Numbered from the stretch's first letter, positions 18,077 to 26,419 are shown. The stretch is 39,042 nucleotides of DNA from Bacilli bacterium (GCA_017409905.1 JAFQRV010000013.1:1-39042), one strand, 5' to 3'. Numbers and translations are program-made. The notes: generated from the sequence alone by a model not told the origin.

Positions 18077-18105
18077 ATTATATCATATTAAAAGTTTAAT
18101 TGCAA
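18077..18105 (-). promoter_or_regulatory. Strong vegetative promoter of pckA
   Basis: Minus-strand -35 TTGCAA (18100-18105), 17-base spacer, -10 TATAAT (18077-18082). AAAGGAG follows before the ATG at 18040, which leaves a leader of about 30 bases. Confidence 0.8.
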
Positions 18106-18129
18106 TATTTTAAATTATGAAAATATAAA

Positions 18130-18156
18130 AAACTCTATAGATTTTCTATAGAGTTT
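18130..18156 (-). terminator. Intrinsic terminator after gltS
   Basis: Arms 18130-18141 and 18145-18156 (AAACTCTATAGA and its complement) follow the gltS stop at 18163, with TTTTTTATATTTT on the minus-strand 3' side. Confidence 0.85.
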
Positions 18157-18162
18157 CTTTTC

Positions 18163-19644
18163 TTATTTTGTTTCTTCTTGTTTTCTTTTCTTAAAGATTT
18201 GTTTTCTAAATAAGATTGTTAATAATACTGCTAAGAAAGCAATAATTAGGAATAAAACTAAAATCGCATTTTCTCTACTTGTTTGAGCGACTTGAATTAA
18301 CATCATGATTGGGAAACCAAATACAATTGCAGGTAAGTTTTGATATACTAAGTTATCACTAGCTGGTGTTTCAAATTTTGGATCGATTTCTCTTAAAAGA
18401 ATCATACCTGTACTAGCAGTACCAGTTAACATACCATACATAGCGAAGAATTGTTCATGTTTATAAGTAGGATGTAGTTTCTTAGATACCATATGGATAA
18501 AAGCAAATGTTAAGACTGTTCCACCAGCGCCTAAAATTAATAATACCCACCAATAATCACGAATCAAATATAAATTGATAGCCGAAATACCCGCAACAAT
18601 CATAATATCAAATGCTACACCACCAATACGGTTTAACATAAAATTATTTAAATAACGACGTTTAACAATTCCCTTTTTCTTTAAGAACTTAAATATGGCT
18701 TTTAAAACTACCGCAAGCAAAGTTCCTAATAAGAAATTAAATCCAAAAACAGTTCTTTGTAAATTAACATTACCCGGGAAGAAACTCTTTAATAAATGCA
18801 TTAGGCCATAAGCTCCTGCATAGACAATAAACACAAATGCTAATTGGACAGTAAATTTATCCATTGATTCATTCATACCTATTTCATCTTTTTCTTGAAT
18901 TTCATTAGGATTTATTTGTTCTACATCATTAGTATCTAATACTTGAATTTTACCTTGACGTTTTAAAATATTTAAATAAATTACCCCACCAATACTAGCT
19001 GCTAAGAAACCTAAAGCTGCAATCGCAAGGCCAAAGTCTTTACCATTCTTTAAAAAATAATCAGGCATAATAGTTACTTGGTCAGCAAATGATTTACCGA
19101 AGTTCATTGCTTGTCCTGTACCTTGACCGAAACCTAAACATAAAATAATACCTGCAGCATCAATTAAACCATCAACAACTGGTGTTAATAAAATTGTAAC
19201 AACTAAACCAAAAATAGCTTGAATTAAATAAGTTGCAACTGTTGTTACTCCTGTATTAAATACATCAGTAGGATTAACCTTTGATTTACTCTTATCATTT
19301 TGTCTTAAGCCCATTGCAACAAAACCAATACCTAAGCAATGATAAGTAATAGTATCTAGCACGGCTGTACCAGTGATATTATTCGCATAATCTAACGCAA
19401 ATATTGGTAAGTCAAAAAAGACATCTTTTGTAATTAATTGATAAATTGTTGTAAATATTAATACAATTATTCCGCCCAACACAGACGCCGGAATTAACAT
19501 CTTATTTAAGGCAGGAATTAATTTCTTTAACATATGTGCAATCATCATTGATCCGCATAATATAGCTACTATTAAGATAAATGCCCAAGCGTTAGAATCC
19601 CAAAGTTCTGTTTGCAAAGCATTAAATACCCAAGAATTTTTCAT
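18163..19644 (-). CDS. gltS: Sodium/glutamate symporter GltS-like
   Basis: A membrane protein of 493 residues with about 11-12 hydrophobic spans. The two inverted half-repeats of the GltS fold are suggested by GFGQGTGQAMNFGKSF in the first half and YGMLTGTASTGMILLREIDP in the second; the latter is close to the TGTAPTGxALLREIDP of GltS. It would import glutamate with sodium. Length exceeds E. coli GltS (401) through a long central loop (QVLDTNDVEQINPNEIQEKD) and a basic tail. ATG at 19642-19644 with AAAGGAG is preferred to a frame starting at 19689. It overlaps the end of the acyltransferase gene by 23 bases. Confidence 0.82.
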   Translation of the reverse strand: MKNSWVFNALQTELWDSNAWAFILIVAILCGSMMIAHMLKKLIPALNKMLIPASVLGGIIVLIFTTIYQLITKDVFFDLPIFALDYANNITGTAVLDTITYHCLGIGFVAMGLRQNDKSKSKVNPTDVFNTGVTTVATYLIQAIFGLVVTILLTPVVDGLIDAAGIILCLGFGQGTGQAMNFGKSFADQVTIMPDYFLKNGKDFGLAIAALGFLAASIGGVIYLNILKRQGKIQVLDTNDVEQINPNEIQEKDEIGMNESMDKFTVQLAFVFIVYAGAYGLMHLLKSFFPGNVNLQRTVFGFNFLLGTLLAVVLKAIFKFLKKKGIVKRRYLNNFMLNRIGGVAFDIMIVAGISAINLYLIRDYWWVLLILGAGGTVLTFAFIHMVSKKLHPTYKHEQFFAMYGMLTGTASTGMILLREIDPKFETPASDNLVYQNLPAIVFGFPIMMLIQVAQTSRENAILVLFLIIAFLAVLLTILFRKQIFKKRKQEETK

Positions 19645-20824
19645 TATTTTCTCCTTTTTCCATTTTAAATTTATAAACCATATGCACATACTTCAAAGCA
19701 TTAAAATGGACATCTGATTTGATTTGAAATGTATCTTCTTTTGTAAAAAAGTTTACTTTATTCTTCCCGAATACCCCACTAGATACTATATTTTCAAGTT
19801 TGATTGTGAATACTTCACTTTCTTTAATAAACTCTATACGATTATTATAAAGTTTAATTAAAGCATCTTCATATAATAATTCCCTTTTCTTTCTGGGAAT
19901 TATTTTAAATAAAGAACCCTTATCTTCAAAAATTGGTATGTTTTCTGAAACTTCTCCTAAATTGTAATTTAAAATATATTGTTCTTGGTATTCATACCAT
20001 TCTGCAATATTCTTAAAAGAAATTTTTCCATCAAGTGATTCAAATTGTTTATATTCTGTATATTCAACTGTCGCGCCACACTTAGTACATGACATTTTAG
20101 ATCCCTTTGAAATGAAATGACTAAAGCCACAAACCGGACAATTGTAAATTGCTCTTTCAATATATTCAGCTCTTGTCTTTGACTTATAAGGACCAGATGG
20201 AATAGATTCATCAACAATTAAATTAGTTTTTACTAGTTCAAATAATTCCTCATATGATAAATCTTTATATTCTTCGTATTCAATTACTCTAGAAACATAT
20301 GCTTTACAGCGACCTCGTCTTTTCTTTTTAGCAAATCTCGGTTGAACACCATAAGCTCCTTCAATATTAACAATTGCTACAGGCAATTTTAAAAAATGAA
20401 TCATTTTAGCAATAGTTGGATTCATATGACATGTTTTACCACTATATGTTCTGTTTCCTTCTGGTGAAATACAAATATTCGCATTTTCACTTGCAACTTG
20501 TCTACAAGTTCTTAAAATAGTAAAATCCGTAGATGCTTTTTTATAAGGAATTAAATTGACCGTCCACTTAAGAATAGGTCCAACTGTTTTATGTGTTAAT
20601 AAATCGTCAGATCCAACATAATAAGTTTTACATTTGAATAAATATGCAATAAAAATTTGATCAAATGCACTAACGTGATTATATAATATTAAATAGTTTC
20701 TTTTATCCCTTTGAAATCTTTTATATCTAAATCCATAACCAAAAAATAAAATTGGCCACATAACTATTCTTGCAAGAAAAATAATAATTAAATGTCTTAT
20801 TCTAGACCATTTTTTCTTTTTCAT
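19622..20824 (-). CDS. PlsC-like acyltransferase fused to zinc ribbon and PH-like tail
   Basis: The first 200 residues are a lysophosphatidic acid acyltransferase-like domain with a hydrophobic N-terminal part, NHVSAFD (HX4D, His50 and Asp55) and SPEGNRTYSG (glycerol phosphate pocket). Next comes a four-Cys zinc ribbon (CPVC at 229-232 and CTKC at 246-249). The final 120 residues, rich in alternating strands (ALIKLYNNRIEFI, FTIKLENIV, DTFQIKSDVHF), look like a PH-like fold. Standard PlsC proteins are near 240 residues, so the two added modules are unusual. ATG at 20822-20824 with GGGTG is chosen over an in-frame GTG at 20833. Cotranscribed with gltS. Confidence 0.75.
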   Translation of the reverse strand: MKKKKWSRIRHLIIIFLARIVMWPILFFGYGFRYKRFQRDKRNYLILYNHVSAFDQIFIAYLFKCKTYYVGSDDLLTHKTVGPILKWTVNLIPYKKASTDFTILRTCRQVASENANICISPEGNRTYSGKTCHMNPTIAKMIHFLKLPVAIVNIEGAYGVQPRFAKKKRRGRCKAYVSRVIEYEEYKDLSYEELFELVKTNLIVDESIPSGPYKSKTRAEYIERAIYNCPVCGFSHFISKGSKMSCTKCGATVEYTEYKQFESLDGKISFKNIAEWYEYQEQYILNYNLGEVSENIPIFEDKGSLFKIIPRKKRELLYEDALIKLYNNRIEFIKESEVFTIKLENIVSSGVFGKNKVNFFTKEDTFQIKSDVHFNALKYVHMVYKFKMEKGENNEKFLGI

Positions 20825-20853
20825 ACAATTCACCCATTTCTTTTTACCTATTA

Positions 20854-20882
20854 ATTATACTATATTTTACTAATTTTTTCAA
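20854..20882 (-). promoter_or_regulatory. Vegetative promoter of the acyltransferase-gltS operon
   Basis: Minus-strand -35 TTGAAA (20877-20882), 17-base spacer, -10 TATAAT (20854-20859), 30 bases before the ATG. Confidence 0.75.
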
Positions 20883-20910
20883 GTGATGCATCTTTTAGTC
20901 AATTAAAATA

Positions 20911-20938
20911 AGCCAATATATATTCTAATATATTGGCT
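20911..20938 (-). terminator. Hairpin after the Sfp-type transferase gene
   Basis: Arms 20911-20921 and 20928-20938 (AGCCAATATAT and its complement, loop of 6) lie just after the minus-strand stop at 20944. The T-run (TTATTTTAATT) is modest. Confidence 0.65.
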
Positions 20939-20943
20939 ATACT

Positions 20944-21507
20944 TTACAAATATTCGTCCATATTTACTATCGTTTCAGGAGTATCAATGGATAATTTATA
21001 TTCTTTTTTGTCACTATCAAAGACTGTAAAAGTAATTATGTCTTTTACTTCTTTCATAGTAATACCAAAAAAATTACAATTATTATCTCTTTTATATCTT
21101 GCTTCTTTTTTTGTCCATAAATCATAAAACATATCTTTCGTAAAGATTGTTATCTCTTTATCTATTCTTCTAATTAGCTGTTCAAAGTTAGTTCTATCAA
21201 TACAACGCTCAATATCAATACCTAGTTCTTCCTTTCCAATTCCAATTGATATTAAATTATGTGAATGACTTATGTTAAAGTAAATGTCTGAGTTTCTAAA
21301 TTTTGGTTTACCTTTTTCATTTAATTCAATAACTAATTCAGATGTATTAATTAAGTATTCTTTTCGAAGAATTTCTTCTAAAAAACTCCACGCTACTAGG
21401 CTAACTTTACTTTTTTCATTTTTATATTTATTTACTTGTTTTAAAAATTCTATTGGTAAATTATTATTGACCTTATACTTTCTTAAATCTAGAACATACA
21501 CTTTCAT
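20944..21507 (-). CDS. Sfp-type 4'-phosphopantetheinyl transferase
   Basis: The enzyme moves the phosphopantetheine arm from coenzyme A to a Ser of a carrier protein. The 187 residues show GKPKF (66-70), FNISHSHN (77-84), GIDIE (96-100, Mg ligands Asp98 and Glu100) and WTKKEA (131-136), the ordered signature of the superfamily. Length is shorter than Bacillus Sfp (224). No polyketide or nonribosomal peptide genes occur in the window, so it may activate the fatty acid carrier protein or a distant target. It is a single gene between the SpeD terminator and its own hairpin, with a TATAAT -10 about 15 bases before the Shine-Dalgarno. Confidence 0.85.
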   Translation of the reverse strand: MKVYVLDLRKYKVNNNLPIEFLKQVNKYKNEKSKVSLVAWSFLEEILRKEYLINTSELVIELNEKGKPKFRNSDIYFNISHSHNLISIGIGKEELGIDIERCIDRTNFEQLIRRIDKEITIFTKDMFYDLWTKKEARYKRDNNCNFFGITMKEVKDIITFTVFDSDKKEYKLSIDTPETIVNMDEYL

Positions 21508-21548
21508 AATTTCACTTCCTATTTTATTATAACATAATATAAATAAAA

Positions 21549-21576
21549 AACCTTAAGATTTTATAATCTTAAGGTT
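21549..21576 (-). terminator. Intrinsic terminator of the ureohydrolase-SpeD operon
   Basis: Arms 21549-21560 and 21565-21576 (AACCTTAAGATT and its complement, loop TTAT) overlap the stop codon at 21575. The minus-strand 3' side reads TTTTTTATTT. Confidence 0.88.
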
Positions 21577-22384
21577 ATTTATCAATACCAATATTAGTTT
21601 GCCATAAAGTACTTGCTTTTAATTCATCTTCTGTAATAACTGATTTAACACGGTAAATATGTTTAGTACCACGAGGAACTAATACATTAGATTTTAAATT
21701 ACCTAATTCAGATAATTTACTATCTACTTCATCATAGTTAAATGGGGCACAAGAGAATAAATCAGCAAAGATTTTTTTATTTTTTATATCATAATGTAAA
21801 GCAATATGACTTTGTGCAATAATGATTATTCCAGAAATATAGTTAGGATTATTAGTTCTATCTTTATTAACAACACTTCTAATTATTGGATCCATGTTAA
21901 TATCTACAACTAAATTTTCTAAAAAGTCATACATATAATCCATTGTAATTTCTTTATTTGCATCAATTTCACACATTAAATGTGGACCAAAATCACAGTC
22001 TGTATCATATGGATTTTTATGGAAAGTTCTTTCGTCACGATTGATTATTTCAAAATTAGAAGCTTTTTCATCAAACGGTAATGTTTCCATAAAATAATCA
22101 TAAATTTGCTTTTCATCGAAATCAGTAGTGGAGAATACATCAACAAAATAACATTCTCTAAATGGGAATGTATGGATAGTTACGTGCCCTCCTTTTAATA
22201 AAACATAAGCACTGATTCCACTATCTTTTTTAACTCTACCATAATAATATGGAATAATATGTGGTGGAGCAATAGGAACTAATCCAAACTTATATCCCAC
22301 ATAATTTAAAATTTGATAAACAGTTGTTAAATCGTTTAAAGAATATTGACTTGCTCCGTAACAGTCTAAAGTAATATGTTTCAT
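21575..22384 (-). CDS. speD: Fused double SpeD-like pyruvoyl decarboxylase, one half degenerate
   Basis: Bacterial SpeD is a protein of about 120-140 residues that makes its pyruvoyl cofactor by self-cleavage before the Ser of ESHxxxH. Here 269 residues hold two such units. Unit 1 begins HITLDCYG and has GGHVTIHTFP (65-74) and VDVFSTT (81-87): Gly66 replaces the Ser and Thr86 the catalytic Cys. Unit 2 starts about 131 and has AQSHIALH (190-197, Ser192) and ADLFSCAPF (207-215, Cys212), so it keeps Ser, His and Cys, though Gln replaces Glu before the cleavage Ser. One active site per chain is expected. It lies 3 bases after a ureohydrolase gene and no spermidine synthase gene is seen. Its substrate may be S-adenosylmethionine, arginine or ornithine. 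Confidence 0.82.
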   Translation of the reverse strand: MKHITLDCYGASQYSLNDLTTVYQILNYVGYKFGLVPIAPPHIIPYYYGRVKKDSGISAYVLLKGGHVTIHTFPFRECYFVDVFSTTDFDEKQIYDYFMETLPFDEKASNFEIINRDERTFHKNPYDTDCDFGPHLMCEIDANKEITMDYMYDFLENLVVDINMDPIIRSVVNKDRTNNPNYISGIIIIAQSHIALHYDIKNKKIFADLFSCAPFNYDEVDSKLSELGNLKSNVLVPRGTKHIYRVKSVITEDELKASTLWQTNIGIDK

Positions 22385-22387
22385 ATT

Positions 22388-23263
22388 TTATCTCTTTTCT
22401 ATAATTTCTTTAAAAATTTCATATAATGTTTTTAATACTAACCATGAAGCAGTATTATTTTTATCATCTAAATTTGGTGATACTTCTACAATATCCATAG
22501 CAGTAATATTTAATTTAGATATTAAATTAATTAAGATTTTTAATAAAGTATATGAGTGAACTCCAAATGCCTCAGGCGTACCAGTTCCTGTAACAAATGA
22601 AGGATCATTTGCATCTATATCATATGATAAATAAATTTCATATTTTTCATCACTATATTTTTGAGTTATTTCATTAAGCATTTGTTCTATACCATTGTCT
22701 AATATATAACTTGCTTCATATATTTTAATTTCCGGGTGTTTTTCGAAAAATTCAATTTCTTGTCTTTCATATCCTCTAATACCTATTAAAGTAATATTTT
22801 CAAGGCTATAGCCTTTTTCATATGCGCGCATATTAGGACATGCATGAGAGTATTTAGACCCATCATAGAAATCACAAAAATCAGGATGTGCATCAATATG
22901 AATAATTACTGGAGTCTTACCTCTTTTAACCACATCGTCATAAAAATTAGCTTGTAAAGGAATAGAAACGGAATGATCTCCGCCAATATGAATTTTAAAA
23001 ACATCTTTAGAAAATAAATCTTTTGTAAGAATATTAATTTTGTCTAAGGTTCTAGTTTTTATTATACCATTATCATATAGTTTTATATCTTCAATAGACT
23101 TCCCATTCATAGTAAAAGGTGGTAAATGCTTAGACAAATTTCGAATAACTTTTGGAGCATTCCTTGCCCCTTTTCCAACCGATGCTCCTAAATCATATGC
23201 AATACCAGTTATTATTACTTTCGCATCTTCTTTTTTTGTTAATAAGCCTCTAAAAGTTTCCAT
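22388..23263 (-). CDS. speB: Ureohydrolase (agmatinase/arginase family)
   Basis: A binuclear manganese hydrolase of 291 residues. All metal motifs are intact: GGDHS (His97), HIDAHPD (His122, Asp124, His126, Asp128) and SYDIDANDP (Asp215, Asp217), with GTGTPE after them as in agmatinase. The loop HACPNMRA differs from the usual agmatinase HGTMFRRA, so guanidino substrates such as agmatine, arginine, formimidoylglutamate or guanidinobutyrate all stay possible. Its pairing with a pyruvoyl decarboxylase gene favours agmatine to putrescine plus urea. AAGGAG precedes the start. A -10 TATACT lies about 35 bases upstream, with a weak -35. Confidence 0.85.
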   Translation of the reverse strand: METFRGLLTKKEDAKVIITGIAYDLGASVGKGARNAPKVIRNLSKHLPPFTMNGKSIEDIKLYDNGIIKTRTLDKINILTKDLFSKDVFKIHIGGDHSVSIPLQANFYDDVVKRGKTPVIIHIDAHPDFCDFYDGSKYSHACPNMRAYEKGYSLENITLIGIRGYERQEIEFFEKHPEIKIYEASYILDNGIEQMLNEITQKYSDEKYEIYLSYDIDANDPSFVTGTGTPEAFGVHSYTLLKILINLISKLNITAMDIVEVSPNLDDKNNTASWLVLKTLYEIFKEIIEKR

Positions 23264-23358
23264 ACTTTTCTCCTTAAATACTAAAAGAGTATATCAAATT
23301 TCTTAAATGCTGTATAGATATTTAATAAATAATTATTTTTTTACTTAATGAATATTTC

Positions 23359-24270
23359 CTAAATATTTTCAATAAATTTGCTAATTTCTTCACTCAAAAA
23401 ATAAATATTATCACTACTAACTTCAATATCTCTATTGGTATGAATTCTTGAAGTATAGTAAATTCCTCTTTTACTTTTTTTTGTTGCGACTACACCTATA
23501 CCTAAATCAAAATTCTTATGATCAGAATTACCTAACGCTTTCTTAAAATTAATAAACTCTACACTATATAAATCATTACTATTTAAATGTTCTTTCAAAC
23601 AATTAAATAAAGAATTTTCTACTGTCTTTTCTTTATAAATTATAATAAAATGGTCACCATTTCCTACACAATCCAAATTAATTACAAGCTTATCTTTCAT
23701 AATTTCTTTATGCTTTTTTTGAAAAGCTTTTGAGCCAAGTAAACCTTTTTCTTCATTATCAAATAAAATAAAAGCAATATTATCATTTTTATTTTGTTCA
23801 ATTAAAGTTAGGATTGTAGCTACACCTGATGTATTATCATTGTAATTATTTTTATTAGGAAAACATCTAGTTAATAAATAGAAAGAACCTAAGTATAAAA
23901 TAATATACATTACCGCAAATACAAAATATGGTAATTTAAGAATCCAATAAATCAAATAGGCTATTCCTAATGAAGCAAAAGCTAAAAGAATTGGATAACT
24001 AAATGCATAAATTAATCCTAAAACTTTATTTTTTGGAAGCATCAAATTAGGAACTATGGAAGTAGCTGGTGTATCATAGTGAGCTGTAAAAACAACTTTT
24101 GCATTTTCTACATCACCAATTACAATATTATTGTGTTCTTTTTCTAGTATTTCAATTTCCACGTTATACCCAGAGACTTCTTCTTTTACATACTTAATAA
24201 AAGCTTCTTTTTGTTCTTTACTTCTTCTAATTGGATATTTTTCATTTAAAAAAGTTAAATAATCTTTCAT
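23359..24270 (-). CDS. M28 family metallopeptidase with a membrane-spanning insert
   Basis: A 303-residue zinc peptidase-like protein. The ligands occur in M28 order: AHYDT (His64, Asp66), YNDNTSG (Asp145), DNEEKGLLGS (catalytic Glu173, Glu174), INLDCVG (Asp200) and RIHTNRD (His277). Between the first two ligand sets, residues about 82-134 form two hydrophobic spans, which classical M28 aminopeptidases lack. An even number of spans keeps both halves of the active site on the same side, probably the cytoplasm because no signal peptide is present. It follows the SGNH gene by 12 bases and uses GTGGAG as ribosome binding site. Substrate unknown. Confidence 0.82.
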   Translation of the reverse strand: MKDYLTFLNEKYPIRRSKEQKEAFIKYVKEEVSGYNVEIEILEKEHNNIVIGDVENAKVVFTAHYDTPATSIVPNLMLPKNKVLGLIYAFSYPILLAFASLGIAYLIYWILKLPYFVFAVMYIILYLGSFYLLTRCFPNKNNYNDNTSGVATILTLIEQNKNDNIAFILFDNEEKGLLGSKAFQKKHKEIMKDKLVINLDCVGNGDHFIIIYKEKTVENSLFNCLKEHLNSNDLYSVEFINFKKALGNSDHKNFDLGIGVVATKKSKRGIYYTSRIHTNRDIEVSSDNIYFLSEEISKFIENI

Positions 24271-24282
24271 ATAATTTCTCCA

Positions 24283-25587
24283 CTACTTTGAATATTTTTC
24301 AATATCGCTTACTAATGCACGATAGAAAACATCACCAATTTGTAAATATCCAGCCATTGTTGGATGAACGCCATTTGTGCCAACTCTTTCTAATACTTCG
24401 GATCTCGCGTTGACCGGAACCATTAAACTAGGCATATTATATTCAACATCAAATTGAGCTTTCATATCAATATAGCGACAATAATCTTTATATTCATCTT
24501 TTTCACACAATTTTTCAAGATATTCATTATAATGACAAATCGTACTCACCTCACCAAACACATCCGAATATGGTCCACTAGCACCATAGTTTGCGGCAAT
24601 TCCACCATCAATTGACGGATATTGTACACCAATTAATCTAACTAATGCCTTAGGAAAATCAAGATGAATTCTATTTAATATTGTAGTAATATATGGCTCA
24701 AAATGTGAGAAATCATTATTAAATGGAATATACTGTCCATTCCAAGTTAATAAAATATAGACATAGTCAATTCCTTCATATCCATTGTTTTCACAATACT
24801 TCTTAAAATTAGGACCACTTATTTCATCATCATAAAAAGGATTCCCTTTTTCAAAATAGTATTTTGTAATATTTAAAGGTTCTAAAGTTTCGATACTATC
24901 GATACATTCAAATACATTGCCAACCTTTGGCAAACATGAATAATTCCCAGGGCCCCTTTTAAACTTTAATCTTTTTTCTTCAATTGATTCTAATACCCAA
25001 TTTAAATTAGCTGATTTCCATGCACTATGTTGATGATTTTCTGTTAAACTGTGTTCTTCAACTTCAACCCAAACAGCTGATGTAGTTGATACAGCCTCAT
25101 TTGTTACAAAGTGACGCCATTGCCACCCTCCATAACCTTCATAACCAACTTCTTCTTTTTTCATAGTACCAATAAAGTTTAAGGTGTCTTTAAACCCTAA
25201 TCCTTCAGGAACGCCTTCATCTTTAGTGAATCTTCTAAATCCCTCATATGGCCAAACTCCATTAAAAGTTAAGGAATCGCCAAAACAAAGAATATTTAAT
25301 TTTTTGCAAGGTTTAATCGGTTTTACAACATGAAGTGTTGTACTAGCTGCTTCAATAACATTACTATAATCATCATATAAAGTAATTGTTAATGGATAAT
25401 CACCAACTTCATTTTCATTAGGTGTAAATGTATAATATCTTGGATATGGTTTTCCTTTAGGAGATGTCACATGAATATAGTATTTATACGGATTCATTGA
25501 TCTTATTACTCCACGATAAAATAATTCAAATTTGTCGCCAACCACAAGATCATAATGCTTTGCTAGATATAGTAGTTTATCTTTCAT
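24283..25587 (-). CDS. SGNH/GDSL hydrolase with N-terminal beta domain
   Basis: A 434-residue protein. The first 90 residues look like a beta-sandwich domain (GDKFELFYRGVIR, DYPLTITLYDD). The SGNH core has FGDSLTFNG (Ser105), YGGWQWRHF (block II Gly), LTWNGQY (block III Asn) and GTNGVHPT (His408). In most SGNH enzymes the last block reads DGVHP, but here Asn405 replaces Asp, so the triad may be incomplete or use another acid. There is no signal peptide. Likely an esterase or deacetylase acting on a glycan or lipid. First gene of a two-gene operon with the M28 peptidase, preceded by a strong promoter and GGAGG. Confidence 0.82.
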   Translation of the reverse strand: MKDKLLYLAKHYDLVVGDKFELFYRGVIRSMNPYKYYIHVTSPKGKPYPRYYTFTPNENEVGDYPLTITLYDDYSNVIEAASTTLHVVKPIKPCKKLNILCFGDSLTFNGVWPYEGFRRFTKDEGVPEGLGFKDTLNFIGTMKKEEVGYEGYGGWQWRHFVTNEAVSTTSAVWVEVEEHSLTENHQHSAWKSANLNWVLESIEEKRLKFKRGPGNYSCLPKVGNVFECIDSIETLEPLNITKYYFEKGNPFYDDEISGPNFKKYCENNGYEGIDYVYILLTWNGQYIPFNNDFSHFEPYITTILNRIHLDFPKALVRLIGVQYPSIDGGIAANYGASGPYSDVFGEVSTICHYNEYLEKLCEKDEYKDYCRYIDMKAQFDVEYNMPSLMVPVNARSEVLERVGTNGVHPTMAGYLQIGDVFYRALVSDIEKYSK

Positions 25588-25614
25588 AATCTACCTCCAT
25601 AAGTTTTATACATT

Positions 25615-25643
25615 ATTATATCAAATAATTATCACTTTTTCAA
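25615..25643 (-). promoter_or_regulatory. Vegetative promoter of the SGNH-M28 operon
   Basis: Minus-strand -35 TTGAAA (25638-25643), 17-base spacer, -10 TATAAT (25615-25620), 28 bases before the ATG. Confidence 0.78.
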
Positions 25644-25660
25644 TAACTTGTATTTAAAAA

Positions 25661-25682
25661 CAAGAAGATTTAAATCTTCTTG
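25661..25682 (-). terminator. Palindromic terminator after the HAD gene
   Basis: A perfect 22-base palindrome (half-site CAAGAAGATTT) lies just after the minus-strand stop at 25688, followed by TTTTTAAAT on that strand. Confidence 0.8.
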
Positions 25683-25687
25683 CTTTT

Positions 25688-26395
25688 TTATAAATATTCT
25701 TTAATCTTATCAATTACTTTTCCCATTAAAATATGTTCAAATTGATTACGCGTTTTAGGGCTATTTATAACGTAATCTCCTACCATAAAACATTCTATTC
25801 CACAAAGTTTAGCACATTTGCCATCCTCATAAGTATTGTTCCCAAAAACAATTACTTCTTCTGGTTTTAAATTAAATTTATTTAAGAGTTCTTTAAAATA
25901 CATAGGATTAAGTTTACAATAATTTGAATTTTCATAATATGTAACATAGTCAAAGTCTTCTTCTTTTAAGCCTATATAACTCATTCTAGTCATTGTTCCT
26001 ACTTTTGGAAAAATTGGATTTGTCGATAAAACCACTAATAAATTATTATCTTTACAAAATGATACAATTGTTTTAGCTAAAGGATTATCTTCACAACTTT
26101 CTTTAGTTTTTTTAAATTCATTTGTATAAAACCCATCAATATAAGCTTTGTCTTTCATTTTTTCGATACCATAATGATTTTTAAAAGCATCCCAAAAAAC
26201 TTCTTCATTAGTTTTTGTCCCATCATTTTTGTACATTGCTTTAGTTCCCGCCCAGATTACACTTATTAATTCTTCTGGTTCATATCCTAATGGTATCATT
26301 CTTTTTGACAATAAGCCAAAATATATCTTAGTAAATTCTTCTTCATTTAATGGAAGTAGCGTTCCATCTAAATCAAAAAAAACAGCTTTTAACAT
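25688..26395 (-). CDS. HAD superfamily hydrolase
   Basis: A 235-residue protein with motif I FFDLDGTLL (Asp8, Asp10), motif II LSTNP, a Lys of motif III (CKLNP) and motif IV-like VFGNNTYEDGK. A helical cap lies between motifs I and II. Members are mostly phosphatases of small metabolites; the substrate cannot be told. In motif IV, GNN replaces the usual GDS but Glu-Asp follow, so metal binding is plausible. A longer frame starts at 26497, but it runs into the degV gene. ATG at 26393-26395 with AAGGTGG is preferred. It has a separate promoter inside the degV terminator region. Confidence 0.85.
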   Translation of the reverse strand: MLKAVFFDLDGTLLPLNEEEFTKIYFGLLSKRMIPLGYEPEELISVIWAGTKAMYKNDGTKTNEEVFWDAFKNHYGIEKMKDKAYIDGFYTNEFKKTKESCEDNPLAKTIVSFCKDNNLLVVLSTNPIFPKVGTMTRMSYIGLKEEDFDYVTYYENSNYCKLNPMYFKELLNKFNLKPEEVIVFGNNTYEDGKCAKLCGIECFMVGDYVINSPKTRNQFEHILMGKVIDKIKEYL

Positions 26396-26419
26396 ATTAA
26401 CCACCTTATTTTTTACAAT

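Noticed and set aside
19969-20217. An 82-codon minus-strand ORF inside the acyltransferase gene
   Set aside because: It is a frame-shifted shadow of the zinc ribbon and tail region; its residues show no family pattern and no ribosome site precedes it.
23264-23358. Terminator after the M28 peptidase gene
   Set aside because: Only a weak all-A/T palindrome (AAATAATTATTT) without a GC-containing stem is present.
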